Shown in pieces: positions 1-10,344 of a stretch of DNA of 64,000 nucleotides. The notes under the pieces were generated by a model, which saw only the letters and a program-made list of their open reading frames with translations, had not been told where the DNA came from and made no database searches. Source of the stretch: Voacanga thouarsii (lineage: Eukaryota; Streptophyta; Magnoliopsida; Gentianales; Apocynaceae); NCBI GenBank assembly GCA_026120185.1, contig JANUWF010002144.1, positions 1,550,001 through 1,614,000 of the forward strand. The letters are read 5' to 3'. The first letter of the stretch is position 1. Every line of letters starts with the position of its first letter. A program made the translations under genes and the position numbers.

Positions 1-290
1 GTTTATATCTGATTTTTAATTGTTCGCCTGCTGCGGTATATAATTTAGAACCTGTTTTTTCTAAATACTTGGTAGGGATTAAACCTTCACAGATACAGTT
101 CTGATCTGCACCAGAATCTAGAAGAGCAACTATTTGAATTGAAAAATCTCCTGTTTTGAGAAGAATAAGGATATACTATTTTTGAAGAGTTATTTGTGAA
201 ATGGCTGAAATATAATATGGGTTTTTCTCATTATGCTCTGCTTCAACATCTGATAAGGAGGTAGGATTAGAAGTATCGATTAAAGGTTTT
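1..290 (-). pseudogene. Pararetrovirus-like polyprotein fragment (aspartic protease), partial at window edge
   Basis: Read on the minus strand, about 90 codons give a retroviral-type aspartic protease region. The active-site triplet DSG lies in the context LLDSGAD, and the segment around GLIPTKY is typical of Caulimoviridae-like polyproteins integrated in plant genomes. The frame runs off the left edge of the window, so reverse transcriptase and RNase H, if present, lie outside. An in-frame stop (TAG at 176-178) sits about 15 codons before the DSG motif. No start codon or complete gene is visible, so this is a relic. The other end, near 290, abuts AT-rich DNA that matches the inside of a MULE, so one element has been inserted into or broken against the other. 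A Ty3/gypsy origin is the alternative; the wording around the protease favours a pararetrovirus. Confidence 0.7.
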
Positions 291-1782
291 TACTACAATA
301 GTAATATATTATGAAAAGAATAGTATAATAATTATATTATATTAATTAAACATAATAGTAATAAACTATGCACTAATAATTAAACTAATAAATTTATGAA
401 TAAATAAATCATCAAAACAAAATTAATTAACAATACAATAAGATTAACGAATAATAGCTTTAACAATATCAACCAATAAATATGTTATTAGTAAATATTT
501 ATAATATTTATAATAGTAAATAGTAAAAAATAATTTTAGTAATAAAGTAAATAAACAATGTATAATAACTTTAATAATAAAAAAATGAATACATAAATAA
601 ATAGATAAATAAATAACTATTTAGGTAATTAAATATTTAAATAAATAGATCAATAAATAAAAAATGATCAAATAAATAAATGATAATTAAGTAAATAAAT
701 AACATAATAAATAATTAATTACTTTAATAAGACAATAAATATTGATTATTAAATATCATAAATAATATTATATACTAATTAAATAAATTAATAATGACCT
801 CAATATAATAATTTTAATAATAATTATAAAAACATGGAAGCAAATCTCATGGACATGTAGAAGCATGTTCCGTCACTAACTGTTATTTAAGTGGTTGAGC
901 AGTTGAGCAGTTCAACTATTATTAAAGAAAAGCCACTTTTCCTAAATCCTACTATTAACTGTTATTTAAGTCACTATTATAAATTAATAATGACCTCAAT
1001 ATAATAATTTTAATAATAATAAATAATTATTATAAAAACATGGAAGCAAATCTCATGGACATGTAGAAGTATAAATCCTACTATTATTTAAGATAAGCCA
1101 CTTTTCCAGTGATGGAAGCAAACCTGTTATAGAAGATGGAAGCTTCTCGTGGCAGTGACGACTTCTTCCGGCAGTGGCAGAGGCTTATTTCCAGCGGCAG
1201 TGGTTTCTTCTTTCGGCATCAGCTAATGGTTGTCAAGAAGAATATGGAAGCTCACTTGTAGAGGAGAAAGATGGTGAATGTGAGAGGAAGAAGAAGATGG
1301 AGAAATCTGTGAAATAGTACTCCTTTCTCGTGTTACAACTGAAGAGGAGATATGTGAAATGTAGAAATCTGTGAAATGGAGATATGTTTGTGGTATGTTG
1401 TTCTTCACTCGTGAAGAATATTTCAGAGGAATCTGAAAAGAGGATTCTTCTAAAAAGCTTGTGTAAAAGCTTCGCATGCCCCGTGAGTGAGCAGTCCGTG
1501 AATGCAGCGCAGAAGAAGAAGATGACAGCCGGAGAAAGAGGAAAAGGCTGCGGGAAAAGGAAGAAGACGACTTCCTCTCTTGCGAAAAGTCGGGCATTGC
1601 ACGGAAAGTCAAGGACTTTGTCATTTGTTTGTCAGATTGGTGAATCTCGCATTTGGTGAATGCAAGAAGTTGGATCTCACATTCACCGAGTGTGAGTACC
1701 CCTCCATACCAACCTTCCAAAATCCATCCCTCATTTGGTTTTTGAATTTGATTTTGACCCAATTCGGTCAACCACCGCCCCC
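290..1782 (-). mobile_element. MULE-3: truncated Mutator-like element end
   Basis: Reading from 1782 leftwards, the sequence begins with a terminal repeat (GGTTGACCGAATTGGGTCAA, then CAAATGAGGG) that matches the ends of MULE-2 at 30672 and 35229. Next come palindromic motifs at 1646-1665 and 1676-1696. GC-richer stretches with CACTGCCGCTGGAA-like words follow, then AT-rich DNA. Positions 440-520, reversed, closely match 31490-31570 inside MULE-2, including TGTTAAAGCTATTATTC. The order therefore mirrors the first ~1 kb of MULE-2. No transposase coding or opposite terminal repeat is present before the pararetrovirus fragment at 290, so the element is truncated or interrupted. No target-site duplication can be checked. 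Confidence 0.75.
785..1069. repeat. Direct repeat pair inside MULE-3
   Basis: The segment at about 785-863 recurs almost exactly at about 981-1069. Both run from AATAATGACCTCAATATAAT to CTCATGGACATGTAGAAG. The second copy has a small AATAATTA insertion. The words AACTGTTATTTAAGT and AGCCACTTTTCC also recur around the two copies, pointing to a ~200-bp local duplication. No coding role is visible. Confidence 0.8.
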
Positions 1783-1789
1783 ATTGAAA

Positions 1790-2215
1790 GACCACAACAT
1801 TTCTGACATGCAGGTATGATATCAGCTTCACCTACCGTTTCTCTTTGTGTTTGTGATGTCTTTGCTGTTATTCCGTTGGCATAATGATCTCTTTTCTTGT
1901 TTTTTTTAACATCCGATGAATCTTGTATGCATCTTCGATCGGACATTATTAAGCTCCCATTCGAAACATTAATTCATCTCCTTCCACAGTATTGTTGCCG
2001 CCTTTGTTAAATCGTCAGTTGATGGTGGGAATTTGTAAACTCACACAGCTGAAGATTAAGTGCCAGAACAGGGTGAGATTGAGATGGGATTCTCTCTTCT
2101 TTTGGGACCATAAGGTCCCTAAAGGATATTTCTGTGAGCTGGCGTGGCTGGTACTTGTTGAAACCAGTTCGATGTGAAGTTTGTTTTGTCCAATAGATGA
2201 TCTTTTTGTTATTTC
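1790..2215 (+). pseudogene. Broken duplicate of the 3' end of the 14-3-3 gene
   Basis: The segment starts with the last codons of 14-3-3 exon 3 (TTCTGACATGCAG) and its splice donor, followed by the start of that intron (1801-1875 matches 45411-45480). It then jumps to sequence matching 46125-46430 downstream of the intact gene, for example GGGACCATAAGGTCCCTAAA at 2103-2122 against 46327-46346. About 640 bp in between, including exon 4 and the stop codon, is missing. No reading frame is kept, so it cannot make protein. The MULE-3 terminus at 1782 lies immediately upstream and apparently cut the duplicate inside exon 3. It is about 43 kb from its parent. Confidence 0.88.
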
Positions 2216-2917
2216 AAGTTCTCAATAAAACTTTTGAAGTTTCATGCAAAATCCCTTCCCCAACATGAAGTTGTGCAGAATTTAAGAGGAAAAAAATGCT
2301 CTCAAAGTGAGCAACTCTTGGAGTTAGGAACTTCAATGCAAGCTGAGACATCTCTCTGCTTCGGTAAATATGAGGAACATTAAACAAGATTTCTATCAAG
2401 CATGCATACAAACACAGCATTTTGTCAAAAAATACCAATGGTTCATCCCGCCCTGCGGTTTAAAACCGGTAAACAATCATATTTGGAGTCTAAAGATTCT
2501 TATGTAGCCTTATCCAGGGATTTGCGGTTTACGCAGCACAAAAGACAGACAGAGACAGATCCTCGAGTGTATAACAAAAATCTTTAGTAGACCAGTTAGA
2601 CTGGCCAGTCCAATGCATTTCGTCCCCTTCAATTCCCTGACATGATTTCACATGGGGCAATGGATTATCCTCATAACACGTTGCATCCAAGAAACTGCTA
2701 GCAAGTTCAATTCTTGCCATTACACATACTTCACTACAAAATAGTGTTTTAGCTTCAATTATGTTTCACCATTAAAAGATGACCACAGTAGAGTACCAAA
2801 GCATAATATAAATCACCTTCCATTATTTGCACAATTGTAAATACAAGAGGGAGAGAGAGGGGTGTTTGTTAGTAATCTTGAAAAATATCTGTGACAATTC
2901 ATGCTTTTTTCCATTTA
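2216..2917. other. 3' flank of the SnRK2 gene
   Basis: No convincing coding sequence is seen. The part nearest 2917 is expected to hold the 3' UTR of the minus-strand SnRK2 gene. An AATAAA-type signal for that strand could lie in the AT-rich stretch around 2800-2830, but no single site is decisive. Confidence 0.4.
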
Positions 2918-5900
2918 TCATAGTTCACAAACAAAATCCCCACTTGTTTCTATGTCTTCAAGGTCAGTATCATCCAAGTCTGATAAGTCCATGCTGCCAC
3001 CAATTGAAAGTGATCCAGCCTTGGGCACCTCAAGAGGTGTTGTTGCGTCTTGTATGATCGCCAATACTTCTTCAATGCTTTGAGCTGGGTTATTTACATC
3101 AATCATTTGGTAGCTTCCTCCATCCATCAGCTCAACAGGCAAGTTCATTAAAAACCATGGGTGCCTTCTAATTTCTGGGATGGTTATTCTCTGCAAAAGA
3201 AAAATTGCAGGTCAACTTAGCAAACTTAGGTATTGTGCACGAGTTCTTTTGAGGAGCTCATTAGCTGATCAAAGCACATAAAGAAAGAATAGAATGAAGA
3301 GATACACTGTCAAATTATATATGAAGAACATCACTACTATATGTTCCATTTCTAGTATAAGTTACAAAGACAAGAATGCAGAAGTTCCACCAATGGATGA
3401 CTGTAACACATATCCATTGGCTTTGCACCATAAGTATTTAACGCACTTCAGATTCTCTCTTAATTAAGAACTTGGTTCTATTAGTGTAAGTAGATTTACC
3501 TTTTCTGGAGTTGCAACAAAAATTTGAGATAAAAGGTGTTGACACTCAATGGAAACCCTAACATAATCAGGAATTGAGTATTGGGCGCCGAGTATCCTCT
3601 GCTCATGAACCGGAAATTCAATCAGAACACTGCAATTAAACAAATAATTTATCTCCAATAGAAACTAGAGTTTATCTTGTCTTCATAAATGGGTGATTAT
3701 TATTGAGTTACTCACCCCAATAGTGTTTTTAAAGTTTTTTGGATCAGTGGGATCCTCAAAAGGATAAGCTCCCACAAGCATCACAAATAAAGTGACTCCA
3801 CATGACCAAACATCTGCAAGCTATAGTTCCAAAGATTAGATAGCGATGAGAAGATTCAGAACAACAGACTATTAGGTTACTCAAAGAAAAAAGACAAAAT
3901 TGGCACCTTCCCATCATATTCTTTCTTAGAAAGAACCTCAGGCGCAATGTAAGCTGGTGTTCCTACAGTTGACTTAGGTTGAGAATGAAACACCAATGAC
4001 TGCAAAGTGCGAACAAGTATGTATATAGGTAAGTCAAAATCAAATGAAACTCTTCCTCTGAAAACTAATTGCTATGCCAACAGAATTTACCTTCGAGTAC
4101 CCAAAATCACATATTTTGACACGCGGTGCTGTACTTCCATCCAATAGTGTATTTTCCAGTTTAAGATCTCTATGGCAGATTTGCTGCAAGACATATACAT
4201 TTACTTTTCAGATAGCAGGCTATTATATTCAAAGAAATAATACAGGAAAAGGGGAGAAATCGAGCTAATACCATAGAGTGACAGTAGCTAACACCTGATA
4301 TCAACTGTTGAAAGAAAAATCTAGCCTGAAGCATATGCAGGAAAACCACCAAACAATCAGCAAACTTGAGATTAGATAATTTGTGGCAAGGGAAAATGCA
4401 CATCAAGTTGCAACAGGAAATGTTTACATATGTGCATTCTGCACTTGCATATGATGACTTCAAAATTCATGATCTAAATTTTCCTCTTTCCAGGAAAATC
4501 AACTCTTTGCTGAAAAGTTTTCATTCCCTCAAGTGCTTTGATACCAGCAGACACTGCATTAACATTGTCTTATCATTCTAAATTTTTGGCTACTACAAGT
4601 CACTATCAGTTCATGAGATGAAGATAAATAGTTGACAGCCCTTTTCTCCTCATCATAGAAGGAAAAATCACTTCAGCACAATGATAATTGAAATACAAAT
4701 ATGATTTCACTTTAAGATTTCAATTTAGCACTTTCTGTTAATTTCATGTTCTTAACAATAAGATGTTCAGTGAACCCTGATTACACAGTGGACACGAATC
4801 AGTTATGTGGTGAAATCCAACATTAAGTGTAATCGACGTTGTACATATATGTCTAGCACTTGAACACTTAACTTTCTCCTCTTGGCAGACTGACATGGAA
4901 CTAGAATCACCTAAAAGATTGCTCATATAACCTAGTGAACCTTAGATCCAAGTTCCGCCAGCCAGATATTTGAGCATGGAAGAATAATATTTCTGTGCCT
5001 CCCATGTAGAAGGGCAATTATGAAAGCAAGAAGGAGCCGTGTGAGAGGAAGAACAAGAGGGAGTACAGAACTGGAAAATCACATCTGTGGGAGTGACTCA
5101 TATTCTGAAGAGGGAAATCCCTTTCTAGTGAAAGGACCCCAACATTAATTTCCTTTGGGATACTAATGCAGTGGAAGTTTGAGTTAGGAATAACCTTTTA
5201 CGAGTTTGAGTGTATGGATAAAATACATAAAGTAATGGAATTTTCTTAATCTATATAAGATAGCTGAATTTATAACGTAGATGGCTGTGCAGAAAATTCC
5301 GGAGGATAGTGAGAGCGAAAAAATGTTGACCCCTACTCTTCCACATTAGTAACAATGCATACTACTAAAGCTTTCATATAAAACAGTAATAGCACAAGCA
5401 AAGGATGCAAATCATTTGATGTTGCCCACCTGCAAAATAGCAACATAAGCAAAAAGTGGCATGTTAAGGATGTAAAGAAAATTATGGAACTGTTTAAAAT
5501 GAAGCAGGAAAATATCATACTGGCTTCCTCATTCGCTCAAGTAAAGGAAACAAGTTAAAAATCATGGTTGGGACAAATGTGAGAGACCTCGGGCATCAAA
5601 GAAAAAGATGGAAGAAAAGAGACTGGTCACGAAAAGTCCTGTTTGATTATATATCTTGGATAGAACCTAATCGTATCTTTAGCAGATCATCATAGATTAA
5701 GGAGAAACGTAAGTGAAGGGGAGGTGAGAACTGATGATCCTCCAGAAGCAACAGATCATCAGCAACAGGACAGTACAAGTAGTGGATATGAAATTTCTAT
5801 TAAGGCCATTGTAGCAAACTCCCATAAGACATATTTGCATCCCAATGCAGAAATGCATCTGCAAAAAGTAGATAGCATAGACACACAAATCCAGACAGTT

Positions 5901-7150
5901 TGACACTACTTTTCATGCTACCAGATAAGCCTTAATTAAAGAAAGATGAATAGATGTCACATATTCTTGTACCTCAGCTTCATTGAATCTTCCAGCACTA
6001 CATATCCTCGCAAAGAGCTCTCCTCCTGCAGCATACTCCATAACTATAGCTAGATGAGTAGGAGTCAACAAGACCTGCAAAAGGACATGACTAGTCTAAT
6101 GATCCAACACAAAGGCATGAATCACGGAAATGAAATGGAAATCAAGAATAGTGCATCCATATGAGACTAAAATCAATTGGAAATCATGTATGAACAACAA
6201 GAGAGAGATTCTGTAAGCCACTTCTTTGATATTTAACTTCTCTTACTCTGCCATGGGTTTCAGTTCCAGAATAAAACTCAACTGTTTCCAAGAAAGTCTG
6301 AATTTTGCATATTAGACGACTCTATAACTCTGCCACCAAATAACTTTCTAACTTGTGATAGCTCAAGTTGTCTACAACAGTCCCGAATCAACCTCCCGTT
6401 AGATGATACAGATTCCTCTGGACACAGACGGATTAAACAATTGTAATTTCCTTTTGTCGTTTAATCATCTATTCCCCATTCCAATTTCAGGTTATATCAA
6501 GACATCAAGTGAGTTTAAACATCAATCAACCATCAAATGCCACTAACAGCTAGAGTTCCTTCTCCATGCTTCCGCCACCACTTTTGACATTTTTTAGGCG
6601 AATGAATTCCTATAACTGAGATATGCAGCATATAATCATGGTCATGGAACCCTTAAGGACAGTAGTGAGACGAAAATGTGAACACTAATGAAAAGGGAAG
6701 GAGCACACTGAAAATTCAAATAACCATCGAATCCAGAAGCCCCTTTTCCGCAAGGAATTCCTACTTGTAAAAGACGTTTCTACAAAATAAGGAACCTAAA
6801 AAGATTCCCCTTTTACTAAAAGGAACTAGGTAACACACCTCTTTGAAACGGATTATATTGGGATGCTTCAACGATCTGTGGTTCATAATTTCCCTTTGCA
6901 CATGTTCATCAATCTGCAGATTGAAAACAAAGAAAAAGGAGAGCAGAAAACCAAAAAAAAACCCATTAGTTGCCAGCATAAGAATTCCTAGACGAAAACA
7001 AAAAACAAAAAATTCCAGAAGAACAGAAACCTTTTGACCCCTTTCGATGAATTTAACAGCAAAAAACTCTTTAGTCCACCTATCCTTCACAAGCTTGGCT
7101 ACCCCAAAGTTACCAGAACCTATGTCCTTGACAATCTCATATCGTTCCAT
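2918..7150 (-). CDS. SnRK2: SnRK2 Ser/Thr protein kinase, subclass II (SnRK2.7/2.8 type)
   Basis: A plant kinase of osmotic-stress and ABA signalling, expected in cytoplasm and nucleus. Exons, by GT-AG reading: 7031-7150, 6839-6913, 5973-6074, 4272-4325, 4091-4183, 3907-3999, 3716-3820, 3500-3598, 2918-3190. All are multiples of three (phase 0) and give 337 residues, the usual SnRK2 length. Visible motifs: glycine loop GSGNFG 11-16, ATP Lys33, catalytic HRD 121-123, DFG 143-145, activation segment [12 protein letters not shown] with Ser158 matching the regulatory serine of the family, and APE 167-169. The C-terminus carries the SnRK2 box (about [15 protein letters not shown]) and an acidic tail ending GDFVCEL. 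It lacks the long acidic repeat of subclass I, and [16 protein letters not shown] fits subclass II. The start is the ATG at 7150; the in-frame codons before it begin with TTG and are not family-like. Intron 3 is long (1.65 kb). The gene looks intact. Confidence 0.96.
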
Positions 7151-7640
7151 TTTTTCCCTCTTCTCCCTCAAAAACCCACTTTCCTCCGATCAATACCAGT
7201 ATCTGTTCTCCACTTCTTGCAATTGGATTCACATATAAATTCAACGCTGAAGAAGATGGTAGGTCTCAGAGAGGTTTAGGTGATGACTGACAAAGAGAGC
7301 CTTTGAATTGGAATACTTCTTGGTGGCAAAACTATTATTGGTTAGATTACTTGCTGGTCGACTTGGGGAGCTCTATCATTTCTTTCTTTTCTTGGAGTGG
7401 TGAAAAAAATGAACAAGAAACGACAAACAAGTGTGGAATCGACGGCGGTGAAAGAGTGCGTGCGTGTAAGACAAGAGTGAAGCCAAGGAATTTGCCTTCT
7501 GACACATAGGAAAATGTAAAAGAGGGAAAAGAAGGCGTGCCAAGTGTCGGAGACGGGGAATATACTAAACGACAACCAGTTTCTTCAAAAAGCATGAGAG
7601 AATCCACTTTAGTTAGTTGCCGCAATCGCATGCGACGTAA
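7151..7640 (-). promoter_or_regulatory. Probable 5' leader and promoter region of the SnRK2 gene
   Basis: The sequence just upstream of the ATG at 7150 is richer in CT/GA and less AT-biased than the DNA beyond 7640, as expected for a leader and proximal promoter. No TATA box or ABRE core could be fixed with confidence, so the boundaries are inferred. Confidence 0.4.
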
Positions 7641-7776
7641 AAATTTTTGTTTCCAGACGGATGTCGCTTATTATTATTATTATTTTAAATAGATAACGCG
7701 CTTAATTTATATTATTATTATTATTTTATTTATTATAATATTTTTATTTTAAATTTTTTAAAATAAATAATATAGG

Positions 7777-8135
7777 CTTTTTATTCTTTCCGATCTAATT
7801 TATTGTCACAGTTTAAAAAATATACAAATTAAAAATTTTAAATCTATGAGTTTTTAAAATAAAATAACTAAATATTATTCTTTAAAATAATATGTAAAAT
7901 AATTAATATGGATGTGACAAGATGAGTATCCATTTAGGTTTATTCTTTTGTGAGATATGTAATCTTTTTATTCCTTCCAATCCAATTTACTTATCACATT
8001 TAAAGAAAATATACAAATTAAAAAATTTTAAACTTTATGAGTTTTTAAAATAAGATAATTAAAACCCCTTAAAACAATATGTAAAACAATTACCGTTGAG
8101 GTGACGAAATAGATATCCATTTGGATTTTGACGAA
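7777..8135. repeat. Two-copy tandem repeat, unit about 186 bp
   Basis: The unit starting TTTTTATTCTTTCCGATC at 7777 recurs diverged at about 7963 (TTTTTATTCCTTCCAATC). Both contain AATATACAAATTAAAAA, then GAGTTTTTAAAATAA, then AATATGTAAAA and a GATATCCATTT-like end. No open reading frame is present. Confidence 0.75.
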
Positions 8136-8232
8136 ACTAAATAGAATCCAATCCATTTAAATCTATTTAATTAATAAATTTATATGTATAGATTTAAATG
8201 AATCGTAAATATCTATATATCTACATTAATTC

Positions 8233-8235
<3 letters not shown>

Positions 8236-8275
<40 letters not shown>
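8236..8275. repeat. (AT)n microsatellite
   Basis: About 20 AT units in an AT-rich spacer; likely length-polymorphic. Confidence 0.95.
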
Positions 8276-8276
<1 letters not shown>

Positions 8277-8279
8277 TAG

Positions 8280-10344
8280 GAGTAACTATATGGCGTGAGT
8301 TCGAGTACTGCAGGAATAAAATATTAGTATAAAATACAATATATTATAATAAAATATAAAAATAACACTTTTATATATTAAAATATGAGTTCAAATATTT
8401 GCATTGTTTACATACTTTGTAGACTATATTCATACACTAATGTCTTAAGAAAATTTTGAAAATCTCTCTTCCACAAAATTTCACATGGTTTCATCAAATA
8501 TGTATCAAAATAGTTGCGTCTTTTGCTGCTGCAATGAACAGGCATATTGTCTCGAAGCTGTGCTTGCCATGATGCACATAGTTACCCAAAAGTAGATAAT
8601 TAGCTTTTGGAGGAAAATTCGTTTCTTCAAACCGCACACTGCAAGCATGAGAAACATAGTTCATTGCTACTTGAGAATAAATGACATACACAACCCTAAA
8701 GCCATCCCTCTCTAGGAAAAATCACAAATTAATTTGCACGATTAGCACTTAAACCATTTAACAAATCCCTCTTGGGCTTTGGCAACTTTCAACAGGAAAA
8801 GAAAAGGAGGATCAAATATTGCTTCTAGATGTGATCCCATAATTTTTTATTAAAACTAACCCCCCAACACCCCCTACACCTCTTCTTTTCTCTCTCCTTT
8901 GAAAATAATCACAAGCTAAAAGGAATAGGCACTTAAATTAAGTTTAGAACAATTCAACGATAAGGAGTTTCGTCAGCCACATAACAATAAACATATATAT
9001 ATATATAAATCAAATCAATTTCACCTCAAATTATTACTTCAACCTGATTGAAGTAGAAATTAGGCAGATAATAACACTGCATAACTTTTCTTCTAACCAA
9101 TAACATTAAAGCCCCTGAATACCATAGAAGTCTTCAAAATAGTCTTCTTAATCTGGACTTAATTTGCTTAAGCTCATATCCATTGCCTGCTTGAACCAAG
9201 CCCTCTAACCCCAATATTTCCCCAGATGTTTACCAGCAAAATATTTTAAAGTTCAGCGTAAATTTCTTATGCAAAATGACAAAGGCAAAAATAAGACCTA
9301 TAGGCAATTGATAAAAGTTATTCCATTAAAACTCAGAAATTGCCTGTTCAAAGTTGTTCATCCTTGGTACTTCTTTTCCATTACCTATTATTCTTCCTCA
9401 TTGTTCACATTTCCAAACAATCCTTTACACCCCTTTTCCCTTGTCAAACACTATATCACATATTACCACATATTTTGAACCTAGCACCTCAAAAGATTAC
9501 CCTTTTTTAGATAGTCACTTGTAATATCAGAGTTTAATTCATTGTTGGTACATTGATTATTTCTTCACACCTGCCAAAAACATAAATGAACCTTGAAAAT
9601 AAGGGAAATGTTTCTAAATTGGTAAGGCAATTAAACATGGTTAAGAAAAAAAAAGAAAAAGAAAATGTAATAAAGGAGTTAAACACAAATAGCCATATTG
9701 ATCCCTTCACATCAGCAAAAAACAGAAAAATACCTTGCAATAAGGGAAATATTTCTACATTGACAATGAAAAGAGTTTATTTCCAGCCATTGATACTAAA
9801 TATACTTAATGAGAGAGATAGGGGGGTAAGGGGAAGAGGGAGGGGGGGAGGGGGAGGAGTGTGGGGGCTAATAAAGGAATCAAACCCAAACAACCATATT
9901 CAATTTATAAAAGTAAAAATCTTTTGCATATTAGAAATTAGAGGAACAGGTGAAAAGCTTGACAAAATCATCCTTCCATATAGCCACTAACATCTTTTTC
10001 TTCTTCTTCTTGATGCTTCTATTTTAATCCTCCTCTGTGATTACATATATGCAAGAAGCATTAGAAAGACTATTATGAACAGAGACATACTGTATTAAGA
10101 ATGATTGCTCCATCTGCAACCCAAAAAAATGTTTTTTTTTTCCCCCGTAACTAAACAAGTAGTTTTGGAGGTGTGTTTATAATACATTAAAATTTGCATA
10201 TCATAGTCAATGCATGAAGGATGGACTTAATTGCAACCAAGTGAGAGAAAAATAGGAATAAAATCAATACTATTGGTGGATAAATATGTTTTTAAAGGTG
10301 GATAATAGCCTAGCTATAGAAAGGGAAGACAAAGATTACTCACC
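8280..10344. other. Spacer without a supported gene
   Basis: Short frames in this stretch have no recognisable motifs. It contains a G-rich tract (9821-9867) and many A/T tracts. The next exon of the broken coiled-coil gene to the right would be expected here, but I did not find it. Confidence 0.4.
9821..9867 (+). other. G-rich tract, G-quadruplex-prone
   Basis: The plus strand has at least four runs of three to seven G within 47 bases, in an otherwise AT-rich region. This satisfies the simple four-run quadruplex pattern. Any function is unknown. Confidence 0.6.

Noticed and set aside
1223..1831. 202-codon minus-strand open frame across MULE-3
   Set aside because: Ser-rich, low complexity, no domain, and it runs across the terminal repeat and into the 14-3-3 copy.
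7151..7171. An upstream start adding MREKREK to the SnRK2 protein
   Set aside because: The first codon is TTG and SnRK2 proteins start at MERYE.
7342..7631. Frames upstream of the SnRK2 start on both strands
   Set aside because: They lie in the probable leader/promoter and have no protein signature.
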